Origin: Margaritispora aquatica
Taxonomy: Eukaryota > Ascomycota > Leotiomycetes > Helotiales > Discinellaceae
Direction: 5' to 3'
DNA length: 64,000 bases
Assembly (NCBI GenBank): GCA_007644065.1
Contig: VJWN01000017.1
Span: 806,001 to 870,000 of the forward strand
Made by a program: the position numbers and the translations under genes. The notes under the pieces are model-generated. The model was not told where the DNA came from, ran no database searches, and saw only the letters and a program-made list of their open reading frames with translations. Below, piece by piece: positions 9,994-20,733 of this stretch. Position 1 is the stretch's first letter. Every line of letters starts with the position of its first letter.

Positions 9994-12900
9994 ATGGCGG
10001 AGGTTCAGGTCATTGCTGATGGTGCAACCGCGTTTACCAACACTGCGAATACTATGAAATCAGCGAGTGCAACAACTACGCATATACCTATCGCGCAGCT
10101 GACGCCTCTCCTTGCGGCTTCGGCTTCGAGATCGATCAAGGCAATAGTCACCTTGACATGGCCCTTCAGCTCGGTCTCAGGGTCAGTCGCCTTCCTACTG
10201 GCAGAGCCTGATTTTCGACTACGACGAATCCGCGGACAGGTCAGAGTACAATTTGCAGGCTCAAGCGCAAAAGCAGTGTTCAAAGCTGGAATCGCCAGCG
10301 GCGATGAGGTTCTCCTATGCTTAGAGGGTGTGGAATTCGTCCATAATGAGGAATCAACGATCTCCACACCAGGCCGAGGCGTAGAGTTTGAATTGAGGTT
10401 TACAGAGAGATTGGTGATTGAGGTCAGTTCTTCGTTATCACACCCAAGGTGTTAAAATGCATGCTGATTTCACTAAGTTCCGCACTGAGGGATCTCAAGA
10501 TGCTAGCAAGATTGATATCGACCATCCAGCTGCAGAACCAGAGATAATTCATGCAATAGCTCCACCACCAGAACCTCCTCTTTCGCCTTTGCCGAGTGTA
10601 CAGCCTGGTTTGGATGTTCAGAAATTAGCAGGGGGAGAGTGGTCGTCTCCAGCTTTCATCAAACGAGCCAGAACATCATGGGGCTCACTCTTCGATTCCG
10701 ATTACGATCCCTTTTCCGAAGAAGATGGATCAGTTCGTGGAAAGGGAAGAAAGCGAACAAGGCTGAGCTCTTCTTGGAGATATAACAGTCGTTCGCCAAC
10801 TCCAGAACCAGAAGACCAAGTAATGGAAGAACCTAGTGTTCAAGAGCCCGTGAAAGCCAAGGAAGCTCCAACAATGACAGACGAGGCATGCCAAACAATT
10901 GGACTGGAAGAAGAAAGTGCTGCTGAAGCTCTGGCGGATTTTTCACGACAGGCAAATAACATTGGTAGCAATTCATACGCCGTCAATATGGACGCATCAC
11001 TGGAACAAACACAGGAGCTCGAAGTAGTAGATCAACGGGTAGCTGTTAGCGAAGGCCACCTACAACTCGAAATCATAGAAAACACAGATGCACCACATTC
11101 ACCACGACTAGAACCAGTAAATTCCGATTTTCTACCCACTATCTCGCCCCTTTTACCTTTCAAAGCCGGACTTTTGGATGTTATTGAAGCTCATATTCAA
11201 CAGCAACAATCATCCACCAGTCAAGCATTAGCCTTGGGAAACGATTCAATCGAGAACGTTGAAACTCAAGATGACTTATACACCGCAAGCCCCTTACATC
11301 GGCATGAGGAAGAGACAGCAGGCAATCCCGTGGAGGTGCAAGCTCATTCAACCATCTGGCGCATTGGTGAGGCCGAAGAGTCTTCATCTATGAGAAATCA
11401 TCATCCCGAGGATCAATATGGCCGCTGGCAGAGTGTCAATGCTCAGAGAAGCGAACCAGATTATGCATATGCTAGTGAAGAAGGGTCTCAAGATGGCCGT
11501 CCATATATTGGCAATCCTTCTGAAGAGGACTACGAAGCTGAACCTGAATTTGAACCCACGATATCATATCCTGAAATCGAGGACGCAGCAGAAGGAAGTG
11601 AGGCCCCTGGTTGGGAAACTCGTTCCTTCCAACCTGCATATCCTGAATTACCTGGTACATATGACTCTAGGGAAAGTAGTTTGCCAATGGCACCGCCGCC
11701 TGGTCGATCGTCAGCAATGTCACGTTCTCAAAGCGCAATGTCAGAGCAAATCGATCTCACCGAGGAGGATGATGATGAAATACCACAGCCTCGGCTTAAA
11801 AGTCCTGTTGAGGATGACATGGACGAAAATGAAGAATTGGATGACGAGGAAGAAGAAAACTACATGGACGATGGCTATGAATATGACGAACGCGAACCAG
11901 CCTTAGCCCGCAATCGGAATCTACCGGATATGGAAGATGTTGAAGGTCCTGACCTTGGAAACTCGTACTACGATGAGGACGAAATCGAAGAGGACCTTGG
12001 TGAGGAGGAGGAGGATGATGAAGAGGAAGAAGAAGGGGCTGATAGCGACATGGATGAGATGGAGAATGATGATCTCCGTACGAAAGGACCCCCTGAAGTG
12101 ATTGAGATCATGTCCTCTGATGATGATGATGAATCTACTGTGGCACCGAATAAGCCTCAAATTGTGCGACACGCCCGCGTATCGATCGATCCGCAACGAG
12201 ATGGCCACGAAAGCGAGCAAAGTGACGAGGAAGAGGATAGTTATGTAAAGGACGAAAGCTTGGAACAGTCTGAAAACGACGAGCGACGTAGGTTACCCGA
12301 GGAAGCGGAAGGTGAAGACAGCCAAAGTGAGTTTGAGGGAGAGGACGCTTATGATTCAGAAGATGAAGCAAACATATCATCTGGGCCTATGCTTCAGGAG
12401 CCATACCCTAGAATATCCAACAGTCAAATGAGGGAAAAGGCTAGGCGAGGCTTAAGTATTGTGGATGATGAATTGGACGTTCGGGAAGAGGGTGGCTCCA
12501 ACTCCTCTCAGGTCTCAATAGATCATGATGAAACGCATTTTCCACTGAATCCACAACCCGAGAAGGTTGTTTTATCAAGACCAGGAATGCACCAGAGACA
12601 ATTTAGTATGGACGGTGCAGCTGATGAGGACACTACAATGGTCGAACACCCAGAAATTCCAGAGGGCGAGGTTGCACATTTGGAAGATCAAGGAACAGGG
12701 GAAGCTTCGGGCATAGCCAAAGAAACCTCAAAGCAAGCAAATGTCCAGCTACCAACGCCAGCTAACACGCAGCTCAGCGAACAGCTTCTGTCCACTGAAC
12801 ACTCATTCAATTCAGTAGCTGACGTTGCACCATCCGAGTCAGAAGACGGAGTATTTGAGGATGAATTGCCAGAAGTCCTTGAAACCTCAAAAGCGTCAAC

Positions 12901-14836
12901 GGCAATTGCATCTCCCAGACCAGATACCTCAATGACTGGCGTTGATGAAAGCGCTATCGCAGAACCTATGGAGACAGAGCCTGTCACACAGGCAATAAGC
13001 GAGAAAACTCGAGACAGCTTGCCACCGTCAGCTCGGGAGGTTCAGTCACCAAAAGTCGTCAACGAGCCAGCTGATTTCGTCATGGAAGAAACATTCCAGG
13101 AAGAAAGTGATGAGGTGGAAAGCCCTTCTGCACAGCTGTTGGCGTATGAGTCCCCCATGCCAGAAGAAGTCAATGAGAATATGGAATTAACAATCAACGA
13201 ACCAAGTGAACAACAAGACGATTCCTCGATAGCAGCAAAGTCGTCAAATCCTGAAACATTAGAAATGCCCGATCAGTTGGACGTAGATGCTATTATGGAA
13301 GAAAGTGAGGAAACGGAGAGCAAAGATTTGATTAAAGAAAAACCTGAACATGCTGCGCCAGAAACTCTCGAAGAAGAATTTGAATCGATCGTGGAACAAG
13401 CAGAAAAGGCAGCAAGCGAAGAGCTTCAGAAGGAATCCCCGCATGCAACGGAAGCCAATCCTTCTGTCCCTGAGACTTTAGAAGAAGAATTTGAGGCTAT
13501 TATTGAACAGGCAGAGAAAGCGGCAAGTGAAGAAATCCAGAGGAACCCTTTACCTGAAAACGAACCAGATATCATTGAACCTGAAACCTTGGAGGAAGAG
13601 TTCGAAGCTATCATTGAACAAGCAGAGAAGGAGGCAACAGAGGAGATTCAAAATCTTTCCTCACATCTAGAAATATCTGTCAAGCCGGCGGTACCTGAGA
13701 CACTGGAGAAAGAATTTGAGTCTATAATTGAGGAGGCAGTAATAGAGGCAAGTGAGGAGCTTCCGGGTCATTCAATTCCCCTCCCAAATTCAACAAATGC
13801 TGCAGAAGATCTCGAGGCCCTTACTGAAATCGTCGAGAACCAAGGCTCGCCGTCATCTACACCTACGAAGATCCGAAAAAACTTATCAGAAATCGAAGCA
13901 AGTACCTCAGGTGGTGAATCAAAAATAAATGGCCTACGATCTACCGACCTGAACAACATGCGACACAACGATGAGGAAGTTGAAGCGGAAAATGCAATAG
14001 GGAAAGACAGGGAGATGTTTACGCCTCAAAAAGATGTGACCTCTGCGAATTCTGCTCCAAGTTCGGAAAGCCCAAGAAGAAGTGCCAGACGATCAATTCC
14101 TGCGCCAAATTCTCTGGGTGTTAAGGATGATCTCAGACCCGTCACACCCAACAAGACAAACAAACATTCAGACCAGAACCAAGTTTCCCCTGCTGTCCTG
14201 CTTGGCGGTCGAGGAACACCTAAAGGACATGATGCGAGTCTCGAGTTGGCACTTGCTGCCTCGGTATCACCGACCAAGCATGATCTCCGAAGGCCATCAG
14301 ATACTGATGTAAAATTACGGTTGTCGAGAGCTTTGAGGACAGAATTGAGCCAGTTTACTCCACTCAAAGTGCTTCGTTATCATTTGAACCAGAAGTTGGA
14401 CGTGCTAGGCATTGTCACTACAACTCCTCCCGAGCCACAGCGAGCCAAAGGAGGTCCACGACATTATTCGGTTGTGTTCAACATCACCGACCCATCGATC
14501 GCTCCGAGCGGTGTTGCAGAGGTTCAAGTCTTCAGACCTTACAAAGATGCGCTTCCAACTATCGAAATCGGGGATGGCATTTTACTCCGGAACTTCCAAG
14601 TATTATCAGTGAAAAAGGGGTTTGCCCTAAGATCTACACAGGACGAAGGAAGCAGTTGGGCCGTGTTCAAGGATGCAGAGGAGCCTGAGATTCGTGGTCC
14701 ACCAGTTGAGTATGGAGAGGGAGAGAAACATCATATTACGGAGTTGAAAGCTTGGTTCGAGGATCTTGACGTCACGTCAATGGCAAAAATCGAGAGAGCG
14801 AATGGAGACAAGGGCACTCCTGGAAAGAAACATTAG
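9994..14836 (+). CDS. Large acidic protein with telomeric OB-fold domain (POT1/Cdc13-like)
   Basis: Two exons, 9994-10422 and 10478-14836, with a 55-nt intron (CTGAT branch, CTAAG acceptor) in phase 0, give 1595 aa. Residues about 20-143 form a compact beta-rich region that could be an OB-fold. The middle (about 150-1420) is low-complexity and strongly acidic, with D/E runs near 590-690, two SUMO-interaction-like motifs (QIDLTEEDDD near 567 and VIEIMSSDDDD near 684), and four 37-38-residue repeats. Residues about 1430-1570 (LKVLRYHLNQKLDVLGIV, then FNITDPS, VFRPYKDALP, GDGILLRNFQV) match my expectation for the Telo_bind (PF02765) single-stranded telomeric DNA-binding fold. I infer a nuclear telomere-end protein; whether it stands in for Cdc13/CTC1 is open. 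No short POT1 gene is visible nearby. Confidence 0.75.
13358..13780 (+). repeat. Four in-frame coding repeats in the OB-fold protein
   Basis: Units begin at 13358, 13469, 13580 and 13694, giving periods of 111, 111 and 114 bases. Each encodes a PETLEEEFE-type opening followed by an (I/V)(I/V)EQAEKAASEE-like helix. The same residues use different codons in each unit: Glu-Thr-Leu is GAA ACT CTC, GAG ACT TTA, GAA ACC TTG and GAG ACA CTG. This suggests old duplication with the protein sequence held by selection. The repeats lie between the acidic region and the C-terminal OB-fold. Confidence 0.85.
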
Positions 14837-15486
14837 CATGGCGCATGGTAGGCGTTGATACGGACTGGTGCAGGCGTTGGGGTGAGGATATACGATCCTC
14901 GAATGTATGTTTAAGCATTGTAAAGCAATCGTATGGTGATTTTGGGGTCGATAGCCTAGGCTAAAGGTAGTATTATCAACCTTTGATTCGTTGAATCATA
15001 GAATATTATTTATTAATATGCATAGCATCGTTGTTTCTAGATGCATATTACCAATGAATCCCTGGTTTGCACGTTTGTCAGCACCTGGCAGATTATGGAG
15101 AAGGTTGTGTTCAACCTCTCAGAGAGCGTTTACCTCTTCCAGCCTTTTTTACTAGGATAAGCAAGCCACAGCACGACCATTGGAGGAATTGACAGCCTAT
15201 TGAGGACATTGAGATTTGTGAGTGCGGACGTGTAAGTTGTGTTTGTAAGATGAGGGTCAATTAATTCAATCTTGCTTTAGTATTTGGAAAGATATATTAA
15301 GGTAAAGAAACCCATAGGTATCTCTACTTTCTCTTCATCCTCATCCTCATTTTCTTAATCAAAATCAACTCTGACACTTAGCCGAACATCTTGGCGAAAT
15401 TCCAACTTCAAGTCCCCTCATCCGAACACAATTAACGGCACCTTCCATTAACCTTTTTCACCTCTCACTCTACACCATCTTACAAA
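14837..15486. other. Intergenic spacer with pyrimidine-rich leader
   Basis: No gene seen. The last 170 bases before the SDR start are CT-rich (TCTCTTCATCCTCATCCTC at about 15330-15350, and TTTTTCACCTCTCACTC just before the ATG), as is common in fungal core promoters. An AT-rich patch at 14995-15050 probably belongs to the 3' end of the OB-fold gene. Confidence 0.45.
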
Positions 15487-16781
15487 ATGCCAAACACCCT
15501 CCTCACAGGCGCCAACGGCTTCGTCGCCGCGCACCTGCTCGACCAACTGATCGCCGCAGGCCACCACGTCACGGGCTCCGTCCGCTCTCTCGCTAAAGGC
15601 GAGCAGATCCTCACTGCGCATCCTGAGTACGCCGGACATGTCGATTTTGTCGTCGTGTCCGACTATGCTAAGGAGGGTACGTGGGATGAGGCCTTCCAGA
15701 AGGGAGATTTTGATTACGTCGTTCATAGTGCAGCACCGTTGCTGGATGATCCGGGGAATACGGACTTTGAGAGGGATTTTTTGAGACCAAGTGTCAGTGG
15801 GTGAGTCCTGGTGCTTTTACATATAGTTTGGAATGAGGGATGGGAAGAGGAGACGACGTGAGAATTCTGATTATGGGACTGAGGCTGATAGTGTGCAGTG
15901 GTGTTGAATTGTTGAAGAGTGCGAAAAAGTTTGGGAGCAAGGTGAAAGCTATCGCTGTCACTGGATCCGTGAACGCCATGACGACAGGCGAGGACATCGC
16001 TACTCGAACTTTTAACAGCTCGTCTTGGCTTCCTGTACGCATCCTATCTCCATTTACATCCTTATTCCCATCTCTATCACGGTCTCTCCCTTTTCAATAG
16101 CATAAGCTAACCAGCACATACGTACAGCTTACCATTGCAGACGCCATCGAGCGTCAACACCCGTACTACTCCTACTGCGTCGGCAAAGCCGAAGGCGAAA
16201 AGGCCATCTGGAAGTTTGTGGAGGATGAGAAGCCTTCATTCACTGTCAGCGTACTGCTCCCTGCGCTGATTTTCGGTCCGCCGATTCAGTATGTGAGTGA
16301 TTTGAAGAAGATCAACTACTCGAGTGATGTGTTTTACTCGCTTTTCAACGGGACGTATGATGTTGTTCCGCCTACAAGTTTCGCGTCTTATGTAAGTTTC
16401 TCGATACCTCTAAACGATTTTCCTCGTCAATCGAGATGAAAGGCACGAATGAGGAGCAGTTCTAATACAGCCAAATAGATCGACGTCCGTGACCTGGCAA
16501 CAGCGCACATCAAGTCTCTCACCACTCCTGAAGTGGCAAACAAGCGCTTCGCAGTAGGAGGACGAAAGTACAGCTCTCAGATCGCGGTGGATGCCTTGAA
16601 GAGCGTGCCTGAGTTGCAAGGAAGACTTCCAAAGGACGGCGATGAGGTAGTGGGTGGAGTGAAGTTTGAGGATGTGGATGAGTGGAATAAGAAGTTGGGC
16701 TTGGTGGTTAGAACTCCGGAAGAGACTTTCGGGGATGCAGCGAGGAGGATCTTGGAGTTAGAGAAGGTTTTAAAGGTTTGA
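15487..16781 (+). CDS. Extended SDR reductase (dihydroflavonol-reductase/GRE2-like)
   Basis: NADPH-dependent carbonyl reductase of the extended short-chain dehydrogenase type, 338 aa. Four exons: 15487-15800, 15899-16034, 16128-16391, 16479-16781; all junctions keep frame. The Rossmann motif TGANGFVA is at residues 7-14, the catalytic Ser in VTGSVNA at about 128, and the YxxxK pair is Y166/K170 in YCVGK. Hydrophobic core motifs VVHSAAP and VLLPALIFGPP fit the dihydroflavonol-4-reductase/methylglyoxal reductase group (yeast GRE2 relatives). Length is normal. The protein is likely cytosolic; natural substrate unknown. No linked pathway genes, so an aldehyde- or ketone-detoxifying role is only an inference. 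Confidence 0.88.
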
Positions 16782-19036
16782 CTTGTGAAGACATCCACGG
16801 ATTAGAAGTATAGATGGTTTTAAAATGTTGGCATTTTGTTTTGACCTGTCGCTCTTTCTTATTGTTGTGCTTCGATCAAGCGGTCAGGGATGCATAGTAC
16901 GGATACTTTCTTCAATCGCGTCGAGCCTGTCACCCTTTGCAGATATCCACTCATTTTATAACATGCCTCTAAACTAGCGTCTTTCAATTATCAAAACAAA
17001 TTTGCTTCAAGAGACAATAGCTAAAAGCCACATGCATATTTAGGCACAAGTATAAGATGACGAGAAGGTAAAGTACAGTAAATTAGTGTTATATAGAGAA
17101 GGATTCTTGCTTTAAAGGAGATATATAAAATCATAGTGTGAATAGAGGATGTTCGGCGAGGTTATCATGTTAGAAAATATACAGACTTAGCAAGTCTCCA
17201 TCAATCATCCCGCATGATGCCTTATGAAGCTCAAGAATCCATAGATATTTTAAGATTCTAGATTAGCGGTGAAGATCTTTTATGTACGTAGTTGACATGT
17301 CACTTTCTATGCTTCTGTCTCGGGAACGCGACGGCTTCCACTGCTGGTATTGGAGATGTAGATGACTTGCTCAACGGTATCACCTCTCACCCAGGTAAGA
17401 AAGCGATTACAGAAGCCACTATTAATGCTACACTTATCACAGATATCGCAGATTTTCAAAGCCATCAGAGATGTCTCATGGGTATGTAGTGGGATAGGCT
17501 CGGCAGGTAAATATGCAATTTATGAATGCCAGGGGTGTTGTCGTACAGATCATGTAAGCTGCTCGGCGAAATGGTAATGTTCCAATATTTACAATCACGG
17601 TGATACATAGAATTTGATACGGAAAAGATGTGTGATCAATGGATAGTCTTGGATATGTTGATACTGTTGGACTTCGAGGCTGGCCTAATTCGATTTGGTC
17701 AAAACCATAACAGGGCTGCCTCGCAAGTATTCAAGTGTTACAAGTATTTGAAGCAAACTTCTCTTGGATCTTCTATTTCAATGACCATTTAACATGTATG
17801 ATATTTGGGTATATTCTAGGGTACCGTACTCACATTTTGATCAGCTATATTTCATCCAACGGTGGCGAATTGTAACCGCCTCGTTTACCGCAAACCATCG
17901 ACCACTTCGGATCTAGGATACTCTGTACGCCCGTACATTTCAAAACAAATGAATTGTATGGAGCTATAAATCGACCTTTGCATAGAATCCTTGAGTGCAC
18001 AATCTTCATATTACATCTTCTTACCACAAACAAATTGTCAAGTGTCCAAGTCGAGCAAGACCACAGACCACCTTCATTTAACTCCTCCCGCACCTAGCTC
18101 ATCAAAATGCATACCCCAGAACCAAGCATCGCCAGAAACGATGGTTAAGCATCCTCTCCCGCCATAATTATCCTGATACCTGTCAAGGCGGTATCGAAAC
18201 CCGGCTTCAAGCGAATCAAACCTCATTATTCCCCTCAAATAACAGAGAGGTTGGAGCAGAGGAGACAAAGAGATGATGGAATGAAACTAACACATGTTTG
18301 ACACGGATTGTCTCAGCTTTGATAGCTACCACTGAAGAAGCATGTCGCTCTCAATTTTCCATTGGCGGATAGGTGTGTTTGATTCAGACCCCGCGATCGC
18401 TAAGGAAGAGAGGTGGTGCGGCGCGGGATTTTCCCAGCCTGCAATCGGAATGCTCTCCTACCCAGTTTGTCTTGCCGCGAACTCGCTCCAGCTACATCTG
18501 GACAATTCTCGAGCTGTTCGATCATCAGACTGTCCACTGTTCTCTCGACTGGAAGAGACTAGCCTGTTTCACCTTCAGCTTAACGGCAATTATGGCTGGG
18601 TGGAAATGTCTCCTCTCTGTAGATGCACGCCGTGGTTCTCCTGGACCGTCTTGCGCCCATTTCCTGAGACTGGATGTTTACTCCTACCCCGGGTAACAGT
18701 CTCGTCAAGACACTAGGAGTATGTTTCGTGTTCAAGTAGTATTTCGTGGAGTCTGATAGGTAGGTCATCTGTGTGAGATGTAATCTTGCATTAGCGAAAA
18801 CTATATTTATGGACTAGAAATACAAACATATTAGTAAACTCTGAAATTCTAAGGACTTTAAGAAGATTGTTTCAGATTGGAATGACCTGTGAATCAACAG
18901 CTTCATATGTGAATAAAATGCGTGCATGAGCTCGGTTATCACCATTACAGTCGTGCCATCACAGTTAAGAAGCGAAATATAGTACTTCTTGATGCATTTC
19001 ATTCCTGGAGTTAATCTACCGAGGTTTGACTAGCAA
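16782..19036. other. 2.3 kb gene-free interval
   Basis: No frame with recognisable protein character. A slightly GC-richer patch at 18340-18720 stays open in two overlapping plus-strand frames (124 and 107 codons), but both look like chance translations with no family resemblance and neither has introns or a good leader. There are no terminal repeats. It may be an old, decayed insertion. Confidence 0.4.
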
Positions 19037-20733
19037 TTAAATTCGCAGGCCCAAGTTGACATGCACAACCTTCTCCTCGAGATATGCTTCCAGTGTTGCC
19101 TCGCCAAGCTCTCTGCCCAAACCACTTCGCTTAACACCTCCGAAGGGCATCTTGATATCGTAGTTATTCGACTCGTTGATCCATACCATTCCAGTTCTGA
19201 GATGGAGTTAGCTGCCTATCTCAAGATATTTGAAAGGTTGATTTAGAATCTTAATGAACATAGTTGAAATTGCTGTGAGTGAAGGGAGCAACAATTTCGT
19301 GTCTAGCGAAACTGAGGGGGGGAGAAAATCCATATACGTACTGTAATCTCGCAGCTGTGCGATGAGCTGTCTTCATGTTCTCTGTGAAAACCATAGCAGC
19401 CAAACCATACTCGGAGTCATTTGCCAATGCCACAGCCTCCGCCTCGGTCTTGAAACTAGTCACCGAGATAACGGGGCCGAAAATCTCCTCCTGGAAGATC
19501 TTCATGGTACTCGTAACACCGGTAAAGATCGTAGGCTGGATGAAATATCCCTTGCCGGCACCGACTTTGCAAGCTCCACCACCGGTAACGAGCTTTGCGC
19601 CACCAGTGTGTGCCTCATCGATGTATTGCAGCACTTTGTCGTACTGCATTTTCGATGCCTGGGGACCTTGGGTAACACCAGACTCGAAGGGGTTGCCGAC
19701 CTTGGTATCCTTTGCCAACTGTGCGAAGAGAGCCACGAATTTCTCTTGCACACCTTCCTGGACCAGGATTCGGGAGTTTGCACTGCAAATCTGTCCGGCA
19801 TTGCCCATGCCACCTGCAAAGGCCCACTTGGCAGCTTGCTCGATATCCGCATCGTCGAAGACGATAAAAGCGGATTTTCCACCAGCTTCAACTGTGGTCT
19901 TCTTCATGTTCACGGCTGCGGCTCTGATGACTGCCTGTCCGGTAGCGGTTGAACCTGTGAATGCAATCTTGTCGACATCGAGATGGGCTGTAAGGGCACC
20001 GCCAGTCTCCATTCCGTTTCCGTTTACGACCTGGACAACTCCTGGTGGGTAACCGGCTTCCTTAAATAACTTGGCGAGATATTGAGCAGCGAGAGGGGAG
20101 AATTCTGAGGGCTTCATGATGATGCAGCATCCTGTTGCCAGAGCTGGACCCAGCTTCCAGGAGGCGTTAACGAGAGGGAAGTTCCATGGTGAGATAGCAC
20201 CGCAAACACCGACTGGCTGTCTGATGGTGTAACCAAACTTATCGGCGCTGATAGGGATGGTTGTACCGTTAATCTTGTCGGCCCATCCTGCATAGTACCG
20301 GAAGCAGTTGACGACGAGCTTGCTTTCGAAACCCAGTGATCCTGGGTACAGCTTTCCGACATCCCAAGCTTGGAGAGTGAAGAGGTCCTCCTTGTGCTCT
20401 TCAACTAAGTCAGCTACTTTGTGTAAAAGCTTGGCTCGGTCTTCCGGGATCATATCCCGCCATGCTGGATCATTAAATGCTGCACGTGCAGCCTTTACGG
20501 CGGTATCGACATCAGCTGCGGTGGCCATTTCGACCTCGCAAATGACCTCCTCAGTCCTGGAAGACGAAAGTGGTTCAGTAAGGTTTCTTGATTTGAACGG
20601 AGTCAACTTACGCTGGATCTATGGTTGCCAACTTCTCTGCTGAGCTACCTTTGACGAACTCATTGTTGATAAACAGACCTGTTGACAACTTGATCTTCCT
20701 GCCGTTAGGCGCTGTTAATTCGATTTCAGACAT
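19037..20733 (-). CDS. NAD(P)-dependent aldehyde dehydrogenase
   Basis: Class 1/2-type aldehyde dehydrogenase, 498 aa, which oxidises aldehydes (for example acetaldehyde) to acids. Three exons: 20733-20612, 20556-19342, 19196-19037. The chosen start (MSEIELTAPNG) fits fungal AldA-like proteins; an upstream in-frame ATG exists but would add an unlike extension. Catalytic Cys298 lies in GQICSAN and the general-base Glu264 in VEAGGK; the 34-residue spacing is that of mammalian ALDH2. Motifs ISPWNFP, FTGSTATG and EEIFGPV are intact, and the last exon carries MPFGGVKRSGLGREL. There is no mitochondrial leader, so the cytosol is likely. It stands alone between two large gene-free stretches. Confidence 0.92.

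Noticed and set aside
13259..13614. Minus-strand open frames over the acidic repeats
   Set aside because: They arise from the Glu-rich coding repeats read backwards (Phe/Ser/Leu runs).
18342..18716. 124-codon plus-strand open frame
   Set aside because: Overlaps a second long open frame, resembles no family, has no intron or leader signals; likely chance in a GC-richer patch.
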